Below, in pieces: positions 13,263 to 24,827 of a stretch of 64,000 nt of DNA; positions within the stretch are counted from its first letter, which is position 1; every line of letters starts with the position of its first letter. A program made the position numbers and the translations under genes. The DNA is taken from positions 11,804,501 through 11,868,500 of the forward strand of contig NC_071669.1 of NCBI RefSeq assembly GCF_028554725.1, written 5' to 3'. The notes under the pieces were generated by a model. It did not search any database, was not told the DNA's origin, and worked only from the letters and a program-made list of their open reading frames with translations. The stretch comes from Zeugodacus cucurbitae (Eukaryota > Arthropoda > Insecta > Diptera > Tephritidae).

Positions 13263-14758
13263 TTCTACAAGCCTGACAGGAAGATGATGATAATTTTTAT
13301 TTGTGCGCGATGGCAGATACGTAAATAATATGGCTGGTGTTGATTGTGTGGAAAATGAAAATTAAATTAAGCAGTTGGCAGTCTATATTACAACGTAGAG
13401 AAGGTGAACAATAAAGGGAATTTATGTGAAATGCAATCTTTATTATATGGATTAATTGTAAAGTAAACGAATAGTCACGAGGCTTCAAAGGATATCCAAA
13501 TTCTCGTAGATTTAGATTACGTTCTATTGCTGTTCCCCACAAGAGGAAAACTCATTTAGACTATGAGAGACAGTTCTTTGTAAAATCAGAAGAACTCTCT
13601 TAATTAGATATTAAGACTCGACAGACTTCCCTGAAGCTACCACAAATTTGCATAGGTTTTATTACTTCTATATCCGTCAGTTCACGATGATATACAAAAA
13701 GGAGAGATTCAAGAAGTTTTAAACTCGCTCTTCCATAGGCAGGACATTCGGAGAAGTTGTCTTCCACCAATTCCAAGTTACCAAAGACCATGGCGGAATA
13801 TGGTGGCAATATCACAATATTTTCTTTTCAAACTAAAAAGCTATAATAACTAACCTCGAGGATCTTGTTCGACTTGTTGAAACTGAGGTGCCAAAGTGAA
13901 CCCTACTTGTTGGTCAAAACATGCTGGATTTTGAACATAAAAGCTCGACTCAATAAGATTTTGGAAGCCGTCGAGACTTGTATCATATTCAATTTGTTAA
14001 ACGAAGACTGAATCCGGTCAAAACCCTGCTAAAATTAAAATATGTGAATACTAGTATAATCACTTCGTCATGACTCATGAGCAATAAATTCAAAAAGAAT
14101 TTAGCATATTATCTTCCTGAATATGTGCACATAAATTTATTATGGCGCTTTTTATGGGGCACACAATGGCTTCATTAAATTGGAAGTGGAAGGAACTCGG
14201 TATATTGGAAATAGCACCACGTGGAAATATGTCTTTTTTACTACTAACGGAGCAATATTTAAGGCTTGAATTATGAGTATTGAAAAGTGATGGGATATGA
14301 AAATATAATATGATTTTCGAAGGTAGGAACTGTCTCCATCATCAACAATATGTGGAACGTATAGTACCATAAATTCAAGAAAAGAACCATTATAATGACA
14401 AATAGAGATCTTTCACAAGAACTTTTTCGAAAAGAAATCTGATAAAGTTAGTAGGTACTCTTCAAATATGGTACCAAAATTGTCGTCAGAAGCATAAACT
14501 AAAGGGTCGAGATCTTTCAAACTTGAGAAATCGTTTAGGATGATTATGAAACGAAGGGGAATCGCTTATAATGTCGACAAAAATGTTCTCAAAATGGCGG
14601 CGCTGAGATTTAATGAGGGATAAGCTAAACTGTTCCACGAATGATGTTTCTTTTGCTTCTATAATTTGATCCGACTTCACTGATCTTTATACCCACCTTA
14701 AAAGCTATTAGATCAATAAGATAACTGCTGTAAAGTGAACTCTTTTTGACATGAAATA

Positions 14759-14772
14759 ACGTCGACAAGATA
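14759..14772. repeat. Target-site duplication of the RTE element, 3' copy
   Basis: ACGTCGACAAGATA directly abuts the (TA)n tail of the retrotransposon and is identical to 18055-18068. Because the tail is also TA-rich, the exact tail boundary is ambiguous by a few bases. Confidence 0.92.
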
Positions 14773-17700
14773 TATATATATATATTTGGCGTAGGAACCG
14801 CTTTAAGCGATTATAGCCGAATCCACCAGAGCGCGCCACTCATTCCTCCTTTTTGCTTTTTGGCGCCAATTGGAAACACCAAGTGAAGCCAGGTCACTTT
14901 GCACTTGGTCTTTCCACCGGAGTGGAGGTCGTCCTCTTCCGCGGCTTCCTCCAGCGGGTACTGCATCGAATACTTTCAGAGCTGGAGTGTTTTCTTCCAT
15001 CCGTACAACATGACCTAGCCAGCGTAGCCGCTGTCTTTTTATTCGCTGAACTATGTCAATGTCGTCGTATAAATCGTACAGCTCATCGTTCCATCGCCTG
15101 CGGTATTCGCCGTTGCCAATGTTTAGAGGACCAAAAATCTTGCGCAAAACCTTTCTCTCGAAAACCCCAAGAGTCGTCTCATCGGATGTTGTCATCGTCC
15201 ACGCTTCAGCGCCATACATCAGGACGGGAATAATGAGCGACTTATAGAGTTTGATTTTGGTTCGTCGAGAGAGGACTTTACTTTTCAATTGCCTACTCAG
15301 TCCAAAGTAGCACCTGTTGGCAAGAGTGATTCTGCGTTGGATTTCAAGGCTGACATTGTTGGTGTTGTTAATGCTGGTTCCCAGATAAACGAAATTATCT
15401 ACAACTTCAAAGTTATGACTGTCAACAGTGACGTGGGAGCCAAGACGCGAGTGCGCCGACTGTTTGTTTGATGACAGGAGATATTTCGTCTTGTCCTCAT
15501 TCACCACCAGACCCATACGCTTCGCTTCTTTATCTAGTCTGGAAAACGCAGAACAAACGGCGCGGTTGTTGCTTCCGATGATATCAATATCATCGGCATA
15601 CGCCAGGAGCTGTACACTCTTGTAGAAGATTGTACCCTCTCTATTTAGTTCTGCAGCTCGTATTATTTTTTCCAGCAATAGATTGAAGAAGTCGCACGAT
15701 AGTGAGTCACCCTGTCTGAAGCCTCGTTTGGTATCGAACGGCTCGGAGAGGTCCTTCCCGATCCTGACGGAGCTTTTGGTGTTGCTCAACGTCAGTTTAC
15801 ATAGCCGTATTAGTTTTGCAGGGATACCAAATTCAGACATCGCGGCATAAAGGCAGCTCCTTTTCGTGCTATCGAAGGCAGCTTTAAAATCGATAAAAAG
15901 ATGGTGAGTATCGATTCTTCTCTCTCGGGTCTTTTCCAAGATTTGGCGCATGGTGAATATCTGGTCCATTGTGGATTTTCCAGGTCTAAAGCCACACTGA
16001 TAAGGTCCAATCAGTTCGTTGACGGTGGGCTTTAGTCTTTCACACAATACGCTCGACAAAACCTTATATGCGATATTGAGGAGACTTATACCACGGTAGT
16101 TGGCGCAGATTGTGGGGTCTCCCTTCTTATGGATTGGGCAGAGCACACTAAGATTCCAATCGTCAGGCATGCTTTCTTCCGACCATATTCTACAAAGAAG
16201 CTGATGCATGCACCTTATCAGTTCTTCGCCGCCGTATTTGAATAGCTCGGCCGGTAATCCATCGACCCCCGCCGCTTTGTTGTTCTTCAAGCGGGTAATT
16301 GCTATTCGAATTTCTTCATGGTCGGGTAATGGAACATCTATTCCATCGTCATCGATTGGGGAATCGGGTTCGCCATCTCCTGGTGTTGTACTTTCACTGC
16401 CATTGAGCAGGTCGGAGAAGTGTTCCCTCCATAATCCCAGTGTGCTCTGGACATCCGCTACCAGATTACCTTCTCGGTCCCTACATGATAATGCTCCGCT
16501 CTTGAAACCTTCTGTTAATCGCCTCATCTTTTCATAAAATTTTCGAGCATTACCCATGTCGGCCAGCTTTTCAAGCTTTTCATACTCACGCATTTCGGCC
16601 TCTTTCTTTTTACGTCTGCAAATGCGTCTCGCTTCCCTCTTCAGTTCTCGATATCTATCCCACCCCGAACGTGTTGTGGTCGATCGCAACGTTGCGAGGT
16701 AGGCAGTCTGTTTTCTCTCCACTGCGGAACGACAATTCTCATCGTACCAACTGGTTTTTTGGCGTTGCCGTAGACCAATTGTTTCGGCTGCAGCGGTATG
16801 CAATGAGTTTGAGATGCCGTTCCACAGCTCCCTTATATCGAGATGCTGATGAGTGCTCTCAGAGAGCAGGAGTGCAAGTCGAGTAGAAAATCGTTCGGCT
16901 GTCGGTTGTGATTGCAGCTTTTCGACGGCGAACCTTCCTTGTGTTTGTTGACGGGCGTTCTTTGCTGCACAGAGGCGAGTGCGTATCTTTGCTGCTACTA
17001 GATAATGGTCCGAGTCAATGTTTGGTCCTCGGAGCGTACGCACGTCTAAAACACTGGAGACATGTCTTCCGTCTATCACAACGTGATCGATTTGGTTGCG
17101 CGTGTTTCGATCAGGGGACAGCCACGTTGCTTGATGAATTTTTTTATGCTGGAATCTGGTACTACAGACAACCATATTTCGGGCCCCAGCGAAGTCGATC
17201 AGCCTCAGGCCGTTTGGCGATGTTTCGTCATGGAGGCTGAATTTTCCGACTGTTGTGCCAAAGACACCTTCTTTACCCACCCTGGCGTTAAAATCGCCAA
17301 GCACGATTTTGACATCGTGGCGGGGGCAGCGCTCATAGGTGCGTTCTAGGCGCTCATAGAAAGCGTCTTTGGTCACATCGTCCTTCTCTTCCGTTGGGGC
17401 GTGGGCGCAAATCAGCGATATGTTGAAGAACCTCGCTTTTATGCGGATTGTGGCTAGACGTTCATCCACCGGGGTGAATGCCAGGACTCGGCGACGGAGT
17501 CTCTCTCCCACCACAAATCCAACACCAAATTTGCGCTCCTTTATATGGCCGCTGTAGTAGATGTCACAAGGACCCACCTTCTTCCGTCCTTGTCCCGTCC
17601 ATCGCACTTCTTGGACGGCGGTGATGTCAGCCTTTAGTTGTATGAGGACATCAACCAGCTGGGCAGAGGCACCTTCCCAATTAAGAGTCCGGACATTCCA

Positions 17701-18054
17701 GGTGCATGCCCTCAAATCATGATCCTTAGTACGTTTGCAGGGGTCGTCATCAAAAGGGGGGTTTCTCATCCGAGGCTCGGTGTTTGTTTTCATTGGGGAG
17801 ATTTTTTTTATGTGGTGGGTCCCAAGCCCTACGCACAACCGCACAAGCGGGCTTCGCCTTCTCACTTTAGCTCGCCTCCAAACGGATGTCTGTTAGCTAC
17901 CCAGGGGATACTTGGTCTAAAACCGGAAGTCGTGAGCTGCTTGAGTCATATGCAAAAGAATCGTTCCTGGCCACTCCCAAGTGAATGGCAATCAGAAACT
18001 TTCCTCACTTGCGTGAACTTCTACATATGACCCCATCCCCCTACCCCATCCCCT
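14773..18054 (-). mobile_element. Full-length RTE-clade non-LTR retrotransposon
   Basis: This 3.28-kb element is flanked by a perfect 14-bp duplication, ACGTCGACAAGATA. Read 5' to 3' on the minus strand it starts with four G-runs (18053 down to 18031), has a leader of about 260 bases to the likely ATG at 17793, one long intact ORF, about 15 bases of unique 3'UTR, and a terminal (TA)n tract abutting the duplication. An apurinic-type endonuclease plus RT, no RNase H, a very short 3'UTR and a microsatellite tail match the RTE clade. The intact ORF and clean target-site duplication suggest a recent insertion. Confidence 0.9.
14803..17793 (-). CDS. RTE-type endonuclease / reverse transcriptase polyprotein
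   Basis: This 996-residue protein performs target-primed reverse transcription of the element. The N-terminal endonuclease (about 27-270) has TWN (Asn33), QE (Glu62), GDFN (Asp167, Asn169) and SDH (Asp262, His263). The reverse transcriptase (about 540-810) has FIDFKAAFD (catalytic Asp635), GFRQGD (691-696), YADD (732-735) and FVYLGT. The C-terminus carries RLRWLGHV and a GRGRPPLRW basic motif seen in this class. There is no RNase H domain. The frame stays open 24 codons further upstream to a GTG at 17865, but ATG at 17793 is the first in-frame ATG and is the likely start. All catalytic motifs are present, with no stop or frameshift, so the protein is potentially active. Annotation pipelines often mislabel such ORFs as craniofacial development protein 2-like. 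Confidence 0.93.
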   Translation of the reverse strand: MKTNTEPRMRNPPFDDDPCKRTKDHDLRACTWNVRTLNWEGASAQLVDVLIQLKADITAVQEVRWTGQGRKKVGPCDIYYSGHIKERKFGVGFVVGERLRRRVLAFTPVDERLATIRIKARFFNISLICAHAPTEEKDDVTKDAFYERLERTYERCPRHDVKIVLGDFNARVGKEGVFGTTVGKFSLHDETSPNGLRLIDFAGARNMVVCSTRFQHKKIHQATWLSPDRNTRNQIDHVVIDGRHVSSVLDVRTLRGPNIDSDHYLVAAKIRTRLCAAKNARQQTQGRFAVEKLQSQPTAERFSTRLALLLSESTHQHLDIRELWNGISNSLHTAAAETIGLRQRQKTSWYDENCRSAVERKQTAYLATLRSTTTRSGWDRYRELKREARRICRRKKKEAEMREYEKLEKLADMGNARKFYEKMRRLTEGFKSGALSCRDREGNLVADVQSTLGLWREHFSDLLNGSESTTPGDGEPDSPIDDDGIDVPLPDHEEIRIAITRLKNNKAAGVDGLPAELFKYGGEELIRCMHQLLCRIWSEESMPDDWNLSVLCPIHKKGDPTICANYRGISLLNIAYKVLSSVLCERLKPTVNELIGPYQCGFRPGKSTMDQIFTMRQILEKTRERRIDTHHLFIDFKAAFDSTKRSCLYAAMSEFGIPAKLIRLCKLTLSNTKSSVRIGKDLSEPFDTKRGFRQGDSLSCDFFNLLLEKIIRAAELNREGTIFYKSVQLLAYADDIDIIGSNNRAVCSAFSRLDKEAKRMGLVVNEDKTKYLLSSNKQSAHSRLGSHVTVDSHNFEVVDNFVYLGTSINNTNNVSLEIQRRITLANRCYFGLSRQLKSKVLSRRTKIKLYKSLIIPVLMYGAEAWTMTTSDETTLGVFERKVLRKIFGPLNIGNGEYRRRWNDELYDLYDDIDIVQRIKRQRLRWLGHVVRMEENTPALKVFDAVPAGGSRGRGRPPLRWKDQVQSDLASLGVSNWRQKAKRRNEWRALVDSAIIA

Positions 18055-18068
18055 ACGTCGACAAGATA
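18055..18068. repeat. Target-site duplication of the RTE element, 5' copy
   Basis: ACGTCGACAAGATA lies next to the G-rich 5' end of the element, identical to 14759-14772. One extra base (18054) sits between the duplication and the first G-run. It may be part of the element or a non-templated addition. Confidence 0.92.
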
Positions 18069-21000
18069 GTCTTTGTTATTGCAGAAGAACCTCAATCGTT
18101 TAAACAATATGCCAACAAGTGCCAGATAACTGCAGTAAAATATTGAAAATTGAAGAAGTCTTCTACACATTTTATCTTTAATGTGCTGACAAACTGACAG
18201 ACAGCTAAACAATAATCGTACGCGTCAGTAAGGCTTACAGCGCGCTTTCAATCAGCTCATCAACTGTCGCCAACTCATTGGAGCGCATAACCCCTGGTCG
18301 GCATTGGCGATGCTGGCATTGACGCCGGTTGTTTGCGCTTCACTGCTTCGCAAATGTTGCTGAAAAACTTGTGCTCATTGAAAAATGTCGGTCCTTTGTT
18401 AAAAATACTGCGTTGTTTTTAGACTTTTCGTTGGCTAAAGCTTTAGATAGGCGTGTGTGTGTGCTGGCGAGCATTTTGATCGAGGTTCCTACTACGTGTA
18501 ATCCATTTATTTATTTCACTCGGGTGCACTCTGAAATGTACATATGTACAAAAGACAAATAGTATGTTATAAAATTATATAAGAACTTTCGACTGGCATG
18601 CTGCGCACATTTATGTAGGCGTGACAAATGTTGTTGGCTTTTTGCAATTTTACAATAAAATATTTCAACTGTCAGTCACATTTCGACGGAGTATCTATAA
18701 ACCAGTGACGGCTCGTACTCGGACAGACTCGTTTTTGTTGCGTTGACAAATAATCCGTGAATTTTAATGGATTGCTTATGTAAATTTACTGTTAGTTTGG
18801 CATACATTTAAGGTTTTCTTAAAAAATATTGAAACAGTTTTTATAGGACCTACCGTGGTTAACAATATCGACATTGTGAGACTTCTGTAGAAAGCTTTCT
18901 TGTGTGCCGAAAATTCATAAATAAAACGCTTCTGGAATTATAAAATTTGGTGCAACATCATATGATCCGTAACTAACTCAATGATTATCACGCTCCAAAA
19001 AAAAGTATTCGTAGTTGAGATATCTCGATGATTCCAACAAATCTCAGACAGTGAATTAGCAATCTTTTTTTCTTCAAAATGTGTAAAATTGGATTCAATA
19101 AGCTTAGACACCGTAAGAGCTTGAGGATCATTTTCGTTTAGTTGAATGTAGGAACTCAATTCGAGCCTCTATTAAAAGCTCTATTATCCTCTTTTCAAAT
19201 CACTATTAAGCTCTTCCATGAAATGAAAGCTCTAAGCAGAGAGATACAGCTTTTTAGAGCTCTCATTTTTTTTCTCTCTCTTCATACTGGTTGAGCTAAA
19301 GTCCCAGGAGAAGTGCATTACATAGTCTGATGTCGAATCAGGAGTGTTAAGGTTAGGTTAGGTACGATTTCGATGATTTGAGTGTTTTTGATTGTTTGCA
19401 AAATTTCGCTCGCTCAATAACTCTTTTACTTAGTACGTGTATTCTTTGAACTCATTTCGAATGTTAAATCCTTTTCATAATCAGTGGAAGAGTTACGAAG
19501 ATGAAAGCTATACGCCGATTATTTTAACATTTATAGTCTTCTTTACTTCTTCTAAATATCTTTTAAGAATTATTAAAGATATATCAGATCTTCAAAGACT
19601 AGCATGGGTTCTGATTATTGGTTTAACGTTAACCATCCGTGCTCAGAACACAGCTACCAATCATAAACACTCGCAAAGTTAGGTTCCAACAAATTATCTA
19701 ATAGACACAAAATTAATTTTCTAACAAGGAAAAACATTTTAAGCTCCAAACTAACGGACCACACCAATTTTCGATATCACCTATGAATTTTTGATGAACT
19801 AACTTCCGACAAGCAGTCAGCTTTCTTTCATCCCATCAACTTTACCCATACAACTTCATCAATAAGTGAATTCATACTTTTAGTGATGCCAGCGCTGGCT
19901 ACCAATCCCCAATCGCCCAGCCGCATTTTACATGTTTTGTTGTTGTGCACGTTTCTTCAAACGCTATGCATGCAAAATGTGCCCCAAAGGGACACTTGTC
20001 AAGGAAGCAAAAGAAGAATGCAAAAGAAATAAAAATAAATAGCTACGGAGAAGTAGTCAAAACAATAACAATAACAACAGAGCCAAGTTAACAATCACAC
20101 TTTTCGGTTTGAGGCGAAATTATGTATGTATATATGCATTGTGAAGTACCGTTAGTATGAGTATATACACATGTACATTTATTTATGTAATATGGTTATA
20201 TACAAACAACCAGTGGAAGAAAAATATTTATAAACAAACTTGGCAGCATAAGGAATATATTTCTGTGTGCAGCCAAAAGATGCCCAACGGTAGACAGTGG
20301 GTGCAAAAAGTGCATGCACCAAAGTTTACTGCTAACCACCACTGATAGTGTCGGAAGGAGTTGACATTTAAAGGATATGCAGAGTGATTGTGTTGGAGCC
20401 AACAAACAAAAAACTAACCGCAGGCTAGGAAACAAGCGGCACAAGATTGCAGGAAAAACACCACTTAAGGCTGTGTGTATGGGTGTATATGGTCTGCATT
20501 CTCGAAGGAAATCTCTGGCAACGTTTGCGAAAGTAAAAAGTAGACAAATGTGCTGAAAAGAAGTTGAAGAAGATGTGTATATAAGGTGTATAGGAAGTAT
20601 AGCAAAAAGTAGTAGAGGGCACCGTGAAGCGTGAAGAAGAGTTTAGGCCCCAAGCGAAGGTGACAAGTCAACATGCTTTAGTTTATTGCGTCTGCCTAGG
20701 CATTGGCTGACAAGCTCATAAATACTAATTTTAACGAGTTTTTTTGCAAAGAATTATTACAGTAGGTTTTGAATATATTTGAATGAAGAGAGGGTGTAAA
20801 AAATATTTATGAGTATACTAATAATTTGGGATAGAGATGGTTCTTAACTTGGTTTTTAATTCAGATTTCACTGAATTGTGCGTTGATATGAATTTAATGT
20901 CAACTGATTTCCATACGGTTTACTAGTTCTTAAATAGTATTGTGTAACCTTGAGTTAGATGCAGAGGTTATGTTTTTTTACTTCATCTTTATTTTTATTC

Positions 21001-21523
21001 TCCTCCCCTTTATAAGCATAATTTCCTACCTTTCTCTTCCTATCTTCTTTATTCTTTTTTTATTTCTTTGGAATATTGGACAAATCAAAATATTTTTCCG
21101 AACCACTTTAAATGATCTGCCAACAAATATTCCTAAATACTTGTTATGAGGCAGATACTTCTTATTACTAATCAGGAAACAACACAGACGTCGGCCACAA
21201 AATCAATCGGAGAGTCACTCTTACCAACAGGTGCTATTACGGGTTCAGTAGGCAATTGAGGATTAGAGCTCTCTAAACTCAGGTAAAAGTATCAAACGGA
21301 TGTCGACCTGGAGAAACTTGAGACTACTGGCGAAGGTTTATCGACGCTGCCAAGATATACTGCCTGTTGTAGTTATGTTATATCCTTTCCACATTATAGA
21401 TCTCAGATTTTTAAGGTAGATTCAGCTTCGATTTTATTACTTCATAACATTTAAAAAGCTAAGATTAGAAAAATAATTGACAGTTGTAGAGGGGTACCGA
21501 AATTTCTTTGTTTTTTTGGATAT
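18069..21523. other. Intergenic, no gene recognised
   Basis: Unassigned. A short AAGGTTAGGTTAGGT tract occurs at 19349-19363, resembling the CCTAA tails of the non-LTR fragments, but no matching 3'UTR adjoins it. Confidence 0.55.
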
Positions 21524-22205
21524 ATTTTAACAAATATCTCCATTCCGCTTTTTAATGCTATATTCAATGATTCATAAAATCTTAAACTCCGGCAACTTCA
21601 TAATACACCCCTCCTAGAAGCCCCCTCCTTATTAGCGAAGAACTCGGACAGCCACTTTTCACAAGCCTCTTTTGAGTTCAACTTTATACCACCAAGGGCG
21701 TTCGCCATTTACAGGAACAGGTGGTAATCACTTGGCGCTATGTGCGGGCTATTTGGTGGATGCGATAAAACCTCCCATCCGAGCTCCGTAGCTTCTGAAG
21801 AGTCATCAACGAAGTGTGTGGTCTGGTGGAACACTACACCCTTCCTGTTGGCCAATCCTGAACGCTTCTGGTCGATCGCCAGCTTCAAGCAGTCCAGTTG
21901 TTCGCAGTAGATGGTAGAATTAAGCGTGGATGAATTAAGAAGCAGCTCAAAGTGGATGATTCCCTTCCAATCCGGTCTAACTCGATGTTTTCCATGATTT
22001 GATCGGTATTCGTCGTCACAGGTCTTTCGCCGGCTGGCTTATCCATGGTGTCGTTTTCACCCGCTCTGAATCGTTGAAACCATTCCTCCACAGTTCGAAG
22101 TGATAGATTACCATCCCCCAAAACACCATTAATCTCACGGAACGTTTCTCTAGCGGATTTGACTTTAACGAAGGAAACCCTTAAAATAGCGCGAATTTTA
22201 TTTTT
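21524..22205 (-). mobile_element. mariner (DD34D family) deletion derivative
   Basis: At the low-coordinate side a degenerate terminal repeat (TTTTAACAAATATCTCC) is present. The minus strand encodes the helix-turn-helix part (LRTVEEWFQRFRAGENDTMDKPAGERPV), then matches around ENIELDRI, then a deletion into the C-terminal part (NRKGVVFHQ, a gap over the second Asp, APSDYHLF-like with a stop). The extreme 5' end is missing. It is non-functional. Confidence 0.85.
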
Positions 22206-24354
22206 TTCTTTAAAAATTATGGGCGAAGCTGCTGTCTAGTCTGATAGATGCGAGTCGAACCAGCAACTGGTATAAAACAGAAATACTGGTATTATCACAT
22301 CGAGACGCTCTATCTCTCTCTCTCTTGCATTCAGTTTACTTACTTGTACTGACTTATAAATTTCTTAACTAGAGAGCAGACCAGAGTATTGGGGAACCGA
22401 AGACAGCTTACAACTTCCGAAGCTCTGATATATGTACATAAATAAACTACTTCCATCACTTTCAAAAATAATTGCCGTAAAATTTATTCAACGCGGAACC
22501 ACAATTCAGCATCTAGAGAGCGCTTGAAGCTTTTTGCATACCAAGGACAAAAGCTAGCTCCCGCCTACGCAACTGCAACTTCACTGAACTCAGCATAAAA
22601 AGCTGCAAATTAAAACTTCAAACTAGCAAACGACCGACTCAGACTGCGCTACGACCTCCCGAAGCAACTAATGTCTATTTTGGCTGTGGGCCTTAAGTGG
22701 AACAACAAAAAAGCCTTATTACCATGAAAACAGCAAACAAATCGAATTTGCATTTAACCGTAAAAAATAATTTTTGCGAAAAACTACTGAGCTGTGAGCG
22801 TAGAGCCGTAGAATGCAGCGTTGACTACCTGCCAATCAACGCAACAGCGCTGTTGCAAGTAAGTCGCAAAGGTGGTGGCTAAAGGTTGCAGTTGTTGCTG
22901 TGGAGTGGCAAAGAAAGTGTTGCAGCAACTAAAACTACCAACTTGCCACACCATAAAGTAGTGGCGGCTGCAGCAGCCATAAAAGCCGTAACTTGCAACA
23001 CACTGCCTGCCGCTGTTGCATTTTAATCTCTCTTGTTCGCGCTGGCGGCGACGCGGCAAAATAGAATTAGTTACGCTGCCGTTGTGACCGATTGGCTGTG
23101 GGGCACGTTTTTCATGTGGCAAGCTGGAAAAGATTTTCTGCACAAAATGTTGCACAAACACACGCAGTAGTATATGGTTTTTGTTGTTGTTTTAGTTTTG
23201 CTTGTTTTTGTGCTTTTTGTTGTTGTGTTGGTGTTACCTTGTATTGTTGCACTTGAAAATGGCGCAGCAGCCAAGTGGTGCGCTCAAGAGCCCGGCTAAC
23301 GTCATTTGCATGCACCAAGTCATATACAAATAGCCGCTGGAAGAGTGGTAGTTGTAGGTAGCTGCTTTGTTGTCCAGCAAGTTGTTGTTCCCTGTGCTTT
23401 CGCCGCTTCCAATGGTTTTCAACACTGTCCTCTCTTTTTACTGCTTTCCTCATCTGAACTCACTTTGCCTCGCTTTTAATTTTATTTCTCTATTTTCAAG
23501 CTGCTTCTTCTACCTTTATTGTGCTTTACTTTTCTTCTCCTTTGTTTTGCTTCTTCCACATCCATTACTCCATTATTCCATTTAACGTCCCAAGGCCAAA
23601 TGAAAATTACATTATTCAGAGCAGCGTGGCTGTGGCAGCTGCAGTTGTAGTTGCTCTGTTGTTGCAACCATGGAAAACTGAGCGACTGTAGTTAACGAAA
23701 TAACAACAACAACAGAGTTGGCAAAATATCAACAAACAATTTTGAGTTGCTTGCAACAAACTCGTGTTGACCGTTTAAGCGTTTCCTAGTGTTGTTGTTG
23801 TTATTATTATTGTTAGCTAGTAAGTGGAAAATTATATGTAAATATATATGTATGTATATGCCTGAGGTGAGTTCTTACTTCCTATTACACGCCCTTTGCG
23901 CCACTTGCAGCCCAGCCACGTTGGCCTTGCAACATTCACATGCAGCAAGTGCTCAAAGTCTCACCATGCCACACAACAAGTCGCAGCTTTTGCATGACAA
24001 TGTTGCACTACTATACATACCTATAGTATTTGAGCATTTGCATTTGCGCATATATTTTCCGACAATTGTCGGCAGCAAGTAAAATCATTGAAATTCAAAT
24101 GGAAATCGTGATTGTGCCATTTTGAAGCGTTCCAGCGCTGTCCGTTGATTGCTAAGCGCTGATGGCGATACGACAATAGCTGCTGGGGTTATTAGTAGTG
24201 CAAGCACTTATGTATGTAGCCACATTTAAATGTGGTAAATACTGGTTTTCAGTGCAAATAAGCAAAACTTAACGTGAGCGTGATAATAGCTTTAGAACAA
24301 TAAATGTATATTACCTAGTTTAAAAAATACTTTAGGTCGGATATGCTGGTGATA
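22206..24354. other. Intergenic with GC-richer island
   Basis: It has a (CT)n run near 22312-22325. About 22540-24200 is GC-richer and full of GCAACA / TGTTGC words that create several overlapping short ORFs with no recognisable domain. Confidence 0.55.
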
Positions 24355-24827
24355 TAGTTGTGAAAATTCCCTTTCATATGGCACCAAGATCATCAAAATC
24401 GGTTCAGATTTGCCAGAGTTATGATCTTGAGGAAAGGAAATGGACATACCGGATGTAAAGTAACCGGAACCGGAAAGAAACCGAATGTCGATTTAAGGAA
24501 ACGGATATAATTTGACAGGAAGTCTTCCATAAACAGGAAGTTGACTGTTTCCGTCACTTTTTTACCTTAGCCACTTCCTGTTACAGATACTTCCCATGTT
24601 GGGTTTCCACTTCCGTTTATTTCCGATAATATGACTTCCAGTCATATTTAACTTCCGTTATCCGGTATTCGGTTTCCGGATTAAGTTTGTGATAGGTGCA
24701 TATCCGGTTCCGGTAACTTCATATCCGGCATGTAGCACCTCAACACATTTAACTGTCATAACTCTGGCAAATCTGAACCGATTTTGATGATATTAGTGCC
24801 ATATCAAAAGGAGTTCCCACAACTACA
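24355..24827. mobile_element. Foldback element with long inverted arms
   Basis: The left arm (24355 to about 24475) and right arm (about 24690 to 24827) are imperfect reverse complements. The strongest block is ATCATCAAAATCGGTTCAG with GATTTGCCAGAGTTATGA, facing its complement at about 24755-24798. A second block around AACCGGAACCGGA also pairs. The centre is full of repeated CCGGAA / GGAAGT words. There is no ORF. It would form a stem of more than 100 bases if single-stranded or transcribed. Confidence 0.75.

Larger units (their letters stand above)
7995..14758. other. Intergenic, no gene recognised
   Basis: Apart from the tandem duplication at 10828 and the microsatellite at 10440, this is unassigned AT-rich DNA. 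Positions 12655-13260 are GC-richer with GGTTGG / GGTCGGTCGG words (12788-12842). The overlapping ORFs there are not convincing. Confidence 0.55.

Noticed and set aside
17638..18030. Plus-strand frame opposite the RTE 5' region, and similar antisense frames across 14853-17557
   Set aside because: These are shadows of the GC-richer retrotransposon coding strand.
22245..22262. GTCGAACCAGC resembling the complement of a tRNA B box
   Set aside because: No A box, acceptor stem or cloverleaf can be formed around it.
22784..23161. 125-codon minus-strand frame in a GC-richer block
   Set aside because: It is one of several overlapping frames with Gln/Cys-rich low complexity and no recognisable domain.
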